Shown: positions 1-5,148, numbered from the stretch's first letter. The stretch: 5,173 nt of DNA from DAIRVC01 sp036803025 (GCA_036803025.1 DAIRVC010000174.1:1-5173); one strand, 5' to 3'. Made by a program: numbers and translations. Notes: generated by a model from the letters alone, not told the origin.

Positions 1-43
1 GTTCGCCCAGACCGGTGTGCGGCCGACGATCGTCTTCAGGCAT
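1..43 (-). CDS. Possible 5' end of a downstream minus-strand gene (partial)
   Basis: An ATG at 43-41 opens a frame that reads MPEDDRRPHTGLGE and runs off the window edge without a stop. It overlaps the end of the acyltransferase gene by 8 bases (ATGCCTGA), a common arrangement for translationally coupled genes in an operon. A purine-rich GGGGGGAG lies immediately upstream, but it sits closer to the ATG than an ideal Shine-Dalgarno. Fourteen codons are too few to assign a family, and the true start could lie outside the window. This is an inference from overlap geometry only. Confidence 0.35.
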   Translation of the reverse strand, partial: MPEDDRRPHTGLGE

Positions 44-782
44 ACTCCCCCCAAAGTCGTTCGGGCAGGCATGCCGCGATGGCGCGCATGGCCTGGTCGG
101 CGATCAGCCTGTCGGCCCGGGCATCTGCCTTCGGCAGTTGGACTCGCCCGCCGAAGCGCAGGCGCAAGCGACCGTCATCCTCGTAGACGGCCGCCGCGAA
201 TATCGGCAGGCCTGCGGCGGCCAGCAGGTTGAGAAACCTGCCGACGCCGGGCGGCGGCCTCCTCAGCGCACCGCTGGGCGAGTCCCCGCCCTCCGGGGCC
301 AACGCGATCGCCGGGCGAGGTTCGGTGCGGGCCAGGCGCACGACCGAACGGACCGCCGCCGCGCGGGCCGCCGCCTCCCACGGCCGAGGAGGCATCGGCG
401 GCATGGATGTGAATCCATAGACCTTCGCCACGCGGCGGAACAGACGCCGGGAGAGGGGTGTCAATCCCATGGCCCGAATCCAATCCGGATACGTCCATGC
501 CTCGGTGACGACCCAGTGCAGATCCGTCTCCAGCGATGCGCTGAGAGCGAAGACGAACCACCAGGCTCGAAAGCCCGGCGCGCTGTAATGGTTCGTCAGG
601 AAGACCGCTCCCTGCGCACCCACCGCGGGGACATCGCCTAACACCTGTAGCGGCGGGGTGATCGCCCGGACATAGGCTTTGGCATCGTCGGCAAACCGCC
701 GCCGCCTCCCCAGGAGGACATCCCGGGCAATTGAGACCGTCGGCGCGAGGGGGTAGCCGTAGCGCGGCAGCCGGGCGGACAC
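36..782 (-). CDS. PlsC-like lysophospholipid/glycerolipid acyltransferase family protein
   Basis: This 248-residue protein resembles the PlsC/LPLAT acyltransferase fold, whose members transfer an acyl chain from acyl-CoA or acyl-ACP to a lysolipid at the inner membrane face. The family's first block appears as FLTNHYSAPGF (catalytic-type His65). The second glycine-rich block appears as LAPEGGDSP (Glu164-Gly165, the EGxR-like phosphate-binding site). The usual C-terminal core follows: PPPGVGRFLNLLAAAGLPIF (176-195) and a strand ending in FGGRV (210-214). The expected HxxxxD aspartate is a glycine (Gly70), so activity or substrate may differ from true PlsC. No clear membrane segment is seen. 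The start is GTG (782-780), with no convincing Shine-Dalgarno but a TATACT box only 6 nt upstream, suggesting a leaderless message. The exact substrate cannot be told; it could also be a glycolipid or lipid A-type acyltransferase relative. Confidence 0.75.
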   Translation of the reverse strand: MSARLPRYGYPLAPTVSIARDVLLGRRRRFADDAKAYVRAITPPLQVLGDVPAVGAQGAVFLTNHYSAPGFRAWWFVFALSASLETDLHWVVTEAWTYPDWIRAMGLTPLSRRLFRRVAKVYGFTSMPPMPPRPWEAAARAAAVRSVVRLARTEPRPAIALAPEGGDSPSGALRRPPPGVGRFLNLLAAAGLPIFAAAVYEDDGRLRLRFGGRVQLPKADARADRLIADQAMRAIAACLPERLWGEYA

Positions 783-788
783 ACCCCA

Positions 789-817
789 AGTATAGGTCGA
801 CAGTCAGTGGGTGAACA
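789..817 (-). promoter_or_regulatory. Predicted promoter of the PlsC-like gene, leaderless type
   Basis: On the minus strand a -10 box TATACT (794-789, five of six consensus bases) ends 6 nt before the GTG start codon. A weak -35 match TGTTCA (817-812, three of six) lies 17 nt upstream. Transcription starting about 7 nt after the -10 box would begin on or next to the GTG, giving a leaderless mRNA, which fits the lack of a properly spaced Shine-Dalgarno. The same TATACTTG string occurs in the promoter of the plus-strand thioredoxin-like gene. Confidence 0.45.
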
Positions 818-851
818 GGCCGGAACCTTCTGGGGATGTCCTGGGCAGCGG

Positions 852-901
852 AGGAGATGGCTTCGTCGGCCCGCATCTCGTGCGGGCCTCCTCGCAATGA
901 C
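852..901 (-). repeat. Dispersed hairpin repeat, copy A (GTCATTGCGAG type)
   Basis: Read on the minus strand, the unit begins GTCATTGCGAGGAG, passes through a perfect 8-bp inverted repeat (GGCCCGCA at 868-875 with TGCGGGCC at 881-888, loop of 5), and ends in a CGACGAAGCCATCTCC tail. This head-hairpin-tail design matches the CATTGCGAG...GAAGCAATC repeats that I know to be scattered through intergenic DNA of many environmental bacteria. It is the best preserved of the three copies here. Confidence 0.6.
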
Positions 902-943
902 GTACGCTCGGGCGCCGCTCCTCGCTGTGGCACCTCCTTGAGC

Positions 944-995
944 GTCGTTGCGAGCGAAGCGAGCCCCCCACGCCCGCGCGGGTCGCGACAATCGC
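944..995 (+). repeat. Dispersed hairpin repeat, copy B (opposite orientation)
   Basis: On the plus strand this unit begins GTCGTTGCGAGCGAAGCGAGC (944-964), carries a 10-bp perfect palindrome CCCGCGCGGG (973-982), and ends CGACAATCGC (986-995). Head and tail resemble copies A and C, but the copy is inverted relative to them and more diverged in the middle. Its boundaries are approximate. Confidence 0.45.
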
Positions 996-1020
996 AGGCA
1001 GGCAGGTCCCTGAGGCCGAT

Positions 1021-1068
1021 GCGATGACTGCTTCGCCCCGCGGGAGAAGCGCGGCCCCTGGCAATGAC
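1021..1068 (-). repeat. Dispersed hairpin repeat, copy C
   Basis: Read on the minus strand, the unit starts GTCATTGCCAGGGG, contains an imperfect hairpin (CCGCG at 1038-1042 with CGCGG at 1050-1054, loop of 7), and ends GGGGCGAAGCAGTCATCGC. It has the same orientation and order of parts as copy A. The stem bases differ from copy A while the ability to pair is kept. Confidence 0.5.
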
Positions 1069-1096
1069 ATGAGGCAGGAGGGGAACCGGCGCCGGC

Positions 1097-2722
1097 CTAG
1101 CGCGCGGTGAAGATCGCCGCCTCGTGGGGTCCCAGCTCGACAGCCTGGCGTTCGAGCCTCGCCATCGGGCGCCCCAGTGACGAGAGGGCCAGCTGCCAAT
1201 CCCCTGCTCCGAGCGGTGCAACCGTCGCCAGCCGCGCCGGATGGGGCCGGAAGTTCAGAGCGACCAGGGCGGCCTCGGCTCCGTGCGTGCGCAGGTAGAC
1301 CAGTCCGTCGCGCGGCGCGTCGACGAGCGAATAGAAGTCGCCGCGCCGCAGTACGGCCATCTCTCGACGCAGGCGCAGCAGCGCCCGGTAGAAACTCAGC
1401 ACCGAACCGGGATCCCGGCGCTGCTCTTCGACATTGCGCTGCGGATAGCTGGGATGCAGGGGAAGCCAGGGGCGGCCGCGTGTAAACCCGCCGCCCGCTC
1501 CCGCCTCCCAAGGCATCGGCGCCCGAGCGACATCCCGGCCCGGGTAGATCGGCCAATAGCGGCGCCCGGGAGGGTCGAGGACCTGCCGGCGCGAGAGACG
1601 CACGTCGGGCAGGCCGATCTCCTCGCCGTAGTAGAGGAAGGGCGTGCCGCGCAGTGTCAGTGTGAGGGCAGCGGCGACCTTGGCCACTTCATCGGGATGC
1701 CGCCCGCCATAGCGGGTCACATGCCGGCGGACATCATGGTTGCTGAGGACATAGCAGGGCCAGGCATCCGCGCTCAGCGCCTCCTCCCAGCGGGTGACCG
1801 CCCTAAGGAAGCGCTCGGGTTGCCAGGGACACGCGCTGAACTCGAAGTTGAAGACCATGTGCAGCCGATCCGGACCGCAGTACGACCCGGCCCGCGACGG
1901 GTCATGCCCGAAGAGCTCCCCGACCGATGTCCTGGCGGGGTACGAGTCCAGAAGCGAACGAAACTCGGCCAGCGCCGGCAGCATCTGCGGCTGGTCGACG
2001 TCGTACTGGTGGATCTGGCGGTCGAAGCCGCGCAGGCCCAATCGAGGCGGGTTGTCGCACAGCCGGGCGTCCTCATACCAGGCGTTGAACACGTCCAGCC
2101 TGAAACCATCGACGCCGCGATCGAGCCAGAAGCACGTCGCTTCCATCAGGGCGCGCCGCACTTCCGGGTTGTGCCAGTTGAGGTCCGGCTGCTCGGGCAA
2201 GAACATGTGGTAGTAGTACTGCTGCCGTGTTTCGTCCCAGGTCCAGGCTTGTCCGCCAAAGACCGCCTGCCAGTTGTTCGGCGGGCGGCGGCCCAGGAGC
2301 CCGTGTTTCGCATCGGCCCACACATACCAGTCGCTGCGCAGGTTGCGCCGCGAGGCGCGCGATTCGCGGAACCAGGCGTGCTGGTCGGAGGTGTGGTTGT
2401 AGACCAGGTCCAGGATGACGCGTATCCCGCGCGCGTGCGCCTGGCGGATCAGCCGATCGAAATCGTCCATCGATCCGTAGCGCGGGTCGATGGCCGTATA
2501 GTCGGCCACATCATACCCAAAGTCGCGGTCGGGCGAAGGGAAACAGGGGGAAATCCAGATGGCATCCACGCCAAGCGAGTCGGGCCGCCCGTTGAGGTGA
2601 TCCAGCCGGGAGATCAGCCCGGGCAGATCGCCCAGGCCGTCGCCGTCGCTGTCGGCGAAGGAGCGCAGGTAGATGTGATAGATGATGCCTTCTTGCCACC
2701 AGGCGGGGGATGTGTCGGTCAA
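1097..2722 (-). CDS. GH13 family alpha-glucosidase (oligo-1,6-glucosidase-like)
   Basis: This 541-residue enzyme is a glycoside hydrolase family 13 retaining glucosidase that releases glucose from the non-reducing end of short alpha-glucans. All core GH13 blocks are present: DLVYNH (105-110, region I), QPDLNW (178-183, region V), GFRLDVFN (206-213, nucleophile Asp210), VGELFG (267-272, acid/base Glu269) and SNHD (327-330, stabiliser Asp330). The N-terminus has the family opening WWQEGIIYHIYLRSF and the DSDGDGLGD loop (24-32, calcium-site type). A beta-sandwich C-terminal domain follows from about residue 450. Val211 after the nucleophile is the residue linked with alpha-1,6 preference in this family (maltases tend to have Thr or Ala). 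There is no signal peptide, so it is probably cytoplasmic. Length is normal. The start is TTG (2722-2720), fixed by GGAGGT 7 nt upstream. It is a single transcription unit or leads into the acyltransferase. Trehalose synthase-like or sucrose-active relatives cannot be fully excluded. Confidence 0.93.
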   Translation of the reverse strand: MTDTSPAWWQEGIIYHIYLRSFADSDGDGLGDLPGLISRLDHLNGRPDSLGVDAIWISPCFPSPDRDFGYDVADYTAIDPRYGSMDDFDRLIRQAHARGIRVILDLVYNHTSDQHAWFRESRASRRNLRSDWYVWADAKHGLLGRRPPNNWQAVFGGQAWTWDETRQQYYYHMFLPEQPDLNWHNPEVRRALMEATCFWLDRGVDGFRLDVFNAWYEDARLCDNPPRLGLRGFDRQIHQYDVDQPQMLPALAEFRSLLDSYPARTSVGELFGHDPSRAGSYCGPDRLHMVFNFEFSACPWQPERFLRAVTRWEEALSADAWPCYVLSNHDVRRHVTRYGGRHPDEVAKVAAALTLTLRGTPFLYYGEEIGLPDVRLSRRQVLDPPGRRYWPIYPGRDVARAPMPWEAGAGGGFTRGRPWLPLHPSYPQRNVEEQRRDPGSVLSFYRALLRLRREMAVLRRGDFYSLVDAPRDGLVYLRTHGAEAALVALNFRPHPARLATVAPLGAGDWQLALSSLGRPMARLERQAVELGPHEAAIFTAR

Positions 2723-2729
2723 AGAGATG

Positions 2730-2735
2730 ACCTCC
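2730..2735 (-). promoter_or_regulatory. Ribosome binding site deciding the TTG start of the GH13 gene
   Basis: GGAGGT on the minus strand lies 7 nt from the TTG codon at 2722-2720. No ATG or GTG in frame is as well placed, and the next codons give the conserved family N-terminus, so this site settles the unusual TTG start. Confidence 0.75.
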
Positions 2736-2739
2736 GTGG

Positions 2740-2768
2740 TCTGCAGAGGGCGCGCCGTCCATTATACT
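2740..2768 (+). promoter_or_regulatory. Predicted promoter of the thioredoxin-like selenoprotein gene
   Basis: The plus strand carries TATACT at 2763-2768 (five of six consensus bases), with a weak -35 match TCTGCA (2740-2745, three of six) at a 17-nt spacing. Transcription from about 2775 would leave a leader of roughly 50 nt before the ATG at 2824. The TATACTTG string is shared with the promoter of the PlsC-like gene. Confidence 0.4.
2761..2766 (-). promoter_or_regulatory. Predicted -10 box for the GH13 gene
   Basis: The minus strand carries a perfect TATAAT at 2766-2761. It would start an mRNA with a leader of about 30 nt that includes the GGAGGT ribosome binding site. No -35 resembling TTGACA is found 16-18 nt upstream and there is no extended -10 TG, so an activator or alternative sigma factor may help. 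The box overlaps the plus-strand -10 box of the divergent gene. Confidence 0.5.
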
Positions 2769-2814
2769 TGCGGTCACTGTCGGACCGGTCGTGCGTGCTG
2801 GGTGGATGAGTATG

Positions 2815-2820
2815 GGAGGT
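2815..2820 (+). promoter_or_regulatory. Ribosome binding site for the ATG at 2824
   Basis: GGAGGT ends 3 nt before the ATG at 2824-2826. It favours this start over in-frame GTG 2791, ATG 2806 and ATG 2812, and the resulting protein begins directly with a typical lipoprotein signal peptide (MRRTIQIG). The spacing is somewhat short but usable. Confidence 0.65.
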
Positions 2821-2823
2821 GCG

Positions 2824-3345
2824 ATGAGACGAACAATCCAGATAGGAACCGCGGTGCTGTCGGTCGGCTTGATCCTTGTGGGATGCCGGCCGACGCAGAG
2901 TCCGGCAGTTCTCTCAACCCCGGTCGGAGGTTCGGCGACCGCGCCGCCCCCGATGACGGCCACGACCGCCGCGGCTGCTCCTACAGGACAGGAAGCTGCG
3001 GCCGCCACGCCGACCGCCCGCGCCGGTCTGGAGGCGACCGATCCGACGACGGTCGACCTAGCAGCCGGGACGCCGACGCTGGTGGAGTTCTTCGCTTTCT
3101 GGTGACCGACCTGCCAGCGAATGGCGCCCGTCGTGCACGGGCTGGAGCAGCGCTGGGACGGCCGGGTTGTTTTCGTGTACCTGGATATTGACGACCCCCG
3201 CACGGACGAGTTCAAGCGGCAGCTTGGCTACCTCTACCAACCGCATTTGTTCCTGCTTGACGGCGAGGGAGAGATCCTCCAGCAGTGGGTGGGCTTTGTG
3301 GAAGGCGCGCAACTCGAAGCCGCCCTGGCATCTACGGTTCGCTGA
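2824..3345 (+). CDS. Thioredoxin-like lipoprotein with in-frame TGA: candidate selenoprotein (UxxC)
   Basis: Read through the TGA at 3103-3105, this gene gives a 173-residue exported thiol-disulfide oxidoreductase. Residues 1-21 form a lipoprotein signal peptide: Arg2-Arg3, a hydrophobic core, and lipobox LVGC with Cys21. Residues 22 to about 80 are a Pro/Ala/Thr-rich flexible tether. A thioredoxin fold follows: strand TLVEFFAFW (85-93), active site U94-P95-T96-C97, helix QRMAPVVHGLEQRW, strand VVFVYLDID (115-123), then YLYQPHLFLLDGEG with Pro140 at the cis-proline position, and a final GF plus C-terminal helix. The TGA occupies exactly the first Cys of CxxC. Both halves match the family in the same frame, with no frameshift. 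The upstream part alone ends in mid-fold, and the downstream part has no ribosome binding site at its first ATG (3121). A SECIS-like hairpin follows the TGA. Selenocysteine is therefore favoured over a nonsense-mutated pseudogene, which cannot be excluded without homologues or the Sec machinery genes. The partner protein is unknown. Confidence 0.82.
3114..3156 (+). promoter_or_regulatory. Candidate bacterial SECIS element (selenocysteine insertion signal)
   Basis: In the mRNA, GCCCGU (3126-3131) pairs perfectly with ACGGGC (3137-3142) around a 5-nt loop, CGUGC, whose second base is G. The loop begins 26 nt after the UGA. A lower stem CCAGCG (3114-3119) with CGCUGG (3151-3156) can enclose it across an internal loop of 6 and 8 nt. 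As I recall the bacterial SECIS consensus, it asks for a small apical loop with G among its first two bases, a short stem, and roughly 16-37 nt from UGA to the loop; this hairpin meets all three. Such elements lie inside the coding sequence and bind the elongation factor SelB. GC-rich DNA makes chance hairpins common, so the hairpin alone is supportive rather than decisive. Confidence 0.62.
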
Positions 3346-3374
3346 GCGCCTGTCTGCTGTGCGGGGAACTGGCT

Positions 3375-3389
3375 TGCCGCTGCGCGGCA
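3375..3389. terminator. Hairpin in the convergent intergenic gap, possible bidirectional terminator
   Basis: TGCCGC (3375-3380) and GCGGCA (3384-3389) form a 6-bp stem with a 3-nt loop, midway between the ends of two converging genes (3345 and 3417). There is no T-tract on either strand, so it is not a classic intrinsic terminator. It is called from position and stem only. Confidence 0.3.
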
Positions 3390-3416
3390 CTGGGTGCCTA
3401 CGCGCTGGACGGTCCG

Positions 3417-5060
3417 TCACCACCTGCTGGCCGAGAAGATCTCGCTGAGGAGCTCGGCCCGCTCATCGGCGGTCATCGGGCGAGGTTGCGCGTAGTCCTC
3501 CAGGTAAGCCGTCAAGATCTCTGTGCTGATGTACCGCCCATCGTAGAAGACGTGCCGGTCGATGAGCTCCTGCCGCGTCGGCTCGGACCACATCTGGTCG
3601 AAGAAGAGGTTCCCCAGTCCATAGTGAATCAGGCCGCCCCTGAAGAACTCGAACCCTTGCGGTCTATGCGCCTGGCTGCCGCTCACAATCACCGCGCCGG
3701 CATCGACCGCCGCCTGGAATCCAGCAACCTGGCCCGGAAGCGGCGCGGGGCGATAGGACTCCGACCATTGGAAGGTGAAGATCGTCAGGTACCCCTGCGC
3801 CCTCAGCAGGCCAATGGCTGAGGCGATGCGGTCTGGGTCACAGCGGGCCGCCCCGGGGCGATCCACGCGCGCCCAGGCACCCTCCGGTCCGGCCGCGTTG
3901 CATCCGAGGAGCGCCAGGCGATTCCCGTTGTGCGTGAATAGGAAAGGCCGGTAAGCCTCCTCCAGGTCAACGCCCCCGCCGAAATACGCCAGACCGCGGA
4001 CCTGGTACATGCCCAGGGTCTCGAGAAAGGCCTGCCTGCCCCAATCCAGGATGTGATTCCCGGTCAGCTCGATGACGTCGATGCCCACCTGCTCGAGCAG
4101 CGCCAGACCAGCCGGCGGGCTGCAGAAGCGCAGACTGGTCTGATTGGGGTCCCCCGGCGGACAGTCTTCGGCGAAGGCCACCTCGTTGCTGGTGTGCGTC
4201 AGGTCGGCCTGGCGAAGCCAGTCACCGATCAGCAGCCCCGGGTAGTCGATTCCGCGAGTCTCCATCCGCCAGGCCGTGCCGCGTGTCAGCGCGGTCACGC
4301 CGGTCATCACTACCGTCGTCAGCCGACCGGGATCGCGATTGGTCAGAACGCCGTCCGGCCCGGCCGCCGGCGCCAGGACCTCTCGCACCGTGCCCACGGC
4401 CTCGTGCGGCCCGCGCAGGCTGAAGCGAACCGTCAATCCGTAGGCCAGCGGGGTGAAGTCGCGCCGCACAGGAGACAGGCCGTCGAGCTCGAGTACCTTC
4501 CAGCGCGGGTCAAGGTCTTCGAACGGAACGATGGCCGTCGACGGCCGCGCGGCCCAGGCCGCATCGAGCAGAGCCGCTCCATCCAGCAGTTGGACAGCGC
4601 CTGGCCCTGGTTCCCCCAGGCGCGCGCTCAACACCAGCGCCGTGTCCTCGGTGGCCAGCAGAGGGCCGCGCGCCCACAGTTGTTGCAGATCGACAAGGGC
4701 CATCCCGTCGGCGACGGTGGGGAACGGCGCGACGAGCGCGTACACCCACTCGGCCGAGAGCGCCTCAGAACCCGCCTCGAGCGAGACGTCGGCCGCCTCC
4801 GCCTCGTGGACCAGCATCACCCCCCCGTCCGTTGATTGAAGCACCTCGGCGATGGTGCGCCGCAGCTCCTGCGGTACAGAAGGCGGCAGCCACAGGTGAA
4901 TGACGGCCCGCGTGGGCGTCGGGGGAGAGGGCGCGAAGGCGGTCGGCGTGAGAGTCGGCTCCGCGCCGATCGTGGAGGCACCGAACTGCGCCAGCGAGCT
5001 GCAGCTCGTCAGAGCCACGAGCAGGAGCAGGCGCACGGCTTGGGGGACGGAACGGGGCAT
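3417..5060 (-). CDS. CapA-family (PGA_cap metallophosphatase-like) lipoprotein
   Basis: This 547-residue protein begins with a lipoprotein signal peptide (hydrophobic LLLLVAL, lipobox LTSC with Cys20) and a Pro/Thr-rich tether to about residue 50, so it should be anchored outside the cell. Residues about 52-230 look like a degenerate periplasmic-binding-type domain (YALVAPFPTVADG near 107, STAIVPFEDLDPRWKVLELDG near 174-194, a FTPLAYGLTV strand near 202). From about 248 comes a CapA/poly-gamma-glutamate-type domain: SNEVAF (291-296), ELTGNHILDWG (331-341), FQWSESY (430-436), GSQAHRPQGFE (461-471) and IHYGLGNLFFDQ (478-489). Two usual metal-site residues appear changed: the Asp of the first GD motif (TGVTALTR, Val255) and the His of the HWGxEY motif (Gln431). 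Cysteines 300, 313, 387 and 407 could form disulfides. CapA relatives act in surface polymer production or cell-wall turnover; the substrate here is unknown. The ATG start fits the signal peptide and lies 9 nt after a -10 box. Confidence 0.85.
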   Translation of the reverse strand: MPRSVPQAVRLLLLVALTSCSSLAQFGASTIGAEPTLTPTAFAPSPPTPTRAVIHLWLPPSVPQELRRTIAEVLQSTDGGVMLVHEAEAADVSLEAGSEALSAEWVYALVAPFPTVADGMALVDLQQLWARGPLLATEDTALVLSARLGEPGPGAVQLLDGAALLDAAWAARPSTAIVPFEDLDPRWKVLELDGLSPVRRDFTPLAYGLTVRFSLRGPHEAVGTVREVLAPAAGPDGVLTNRDPGRLTTVVMTGVTALTRGTAWRMETRGIDYPGLLIGDWLRQADLTHTSNEVAFAEDCPPGDPNQTSLRFCSPPAGLALLEQVGIDVIELTGNHILDWGRQAFLETLGMYQVRGLAYFGGGVDLEEAYRPFLFTHNGNRLALLGCNAAGPEGAWARVDRPGAARCDPDRIASAIGLLRAQGYLTIFTFQWSESYRPAPLPGQVAGFQAAVDAGAVIVSGSQAHRPQGFEFFRGGLIHYGLGNLFFDQMWSEPTRQELIDRHVFYDGRYISTEILTAYLEDYAQPRPMTADERAELLSEIFSASRW

Positions 5061-5069
5061 ACGGCGCGG

Positions 5070-5098
5070 ATGATACCGCTCTTCGTCGGCGGCGACAA
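5070..5098 (-). promoter_or_regulatory. Predicted promoter of the CapA-family gene
   Basis: On the minus strand, TTGTCG (5098-5093, four of six -35 bases) and TATCAT (5075-5070, five of six -10 bases) are separated by exactly 17 nt. The -10 box ends only 9 nt before the ATG at 5060, so the message would have a leader of at most a few bases. No Shine-Dalgarno is present, which agrees with leaderless or near-leaderless translation. Confidence 0.55.
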
Positions 5099-5136
5099 CG
5101 CGCCGGTGATGCGATGGCGCTGCCTCCGGTCGGTGC

Positions 5137-5148
5137 CGGCTGCAGCCG
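5137..5148. repeat. 12-bp perfect palindrome upstream of the CapA-family promoter
   Basis: CGGCTGCAGCCG reads the same on both strands and lies about 38 bp upstream of the predicted -35 box. It could be a dimeric regulator site or the relic of a terminator hairpin for an upstream gene. In GC-rich DNA a 12-bp palindrome can also arise by chance, and no second copy is seen in the window. Confidence 0.25.

Larger units (their letters stand above)
783..1096. other. Intergenic region with dispersed hairpin repeats, no gene seen
   Basis: The 314 bases between the GH13 gene and the PlsC-like gene show no convincing coding region. Open frames crossing it are GC-rich shadows with no recognisable motif. 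The content is the acyltransferase promoter at the left end, three repeat copies (listed separately) and a short CAGG triplication at 995-1006. The hairpins could also stop or attenuate readthrough from the GH13 gene, though no T-tract typical of an intrinsic terminator is visible. Confidence 0.6.

Noticed and set aside
852..1068. A CRISPR array in the repeat cluster
   Set aside because: Only three diverged copies in mixed orientation, each with its own internal hairpin, with irregular spacing and no cas genes.
804..1556. A 250-codon minus-strand open frame spanning the intergenic repeats
   Set aside because: It runs through the GH13 C-terminus in another frame and across repeat DNA, with Arg/Ala/Gly-rich composition and no motif, so it is a shadow.
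1241..2809. A 522-codon open frame on the plus strand, antisense to the GH13 gene
   Set aside because: It shows no family motif and mirrors the opposite strand, where every GH13 block is present. Long antisense frames are expected in GC-rich coding DNA.
3103..3105. UGA read as tryptophan through a variant genetic code
   Set aside because: TGA is the apparent true stop of the acyltransferase, the CapA-family gene and this gene itself, Trp is TGG throughout, and the position calls for Cys/Sec rather than Trp.
3112..3126. An alternative hairpin (GCCA 3113-3116 with TGGC 3122-3125, loop GCGAA) as the SECIS
   Set aside because: Its loop starts only 11 nt after the TGA, closer than the usual bacterial range, and the stem is shorter. 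It could form next to the main hairpin but is the weaker candidate.
3121..3345. A separate 74-residue gene starting at ATG 3121
   Set aside because: It has no Shine-Dalgarno, starts inside a thioredoxin helix and would lack the first active-site residue. It is better read as the second part of the TGA-containing gene.
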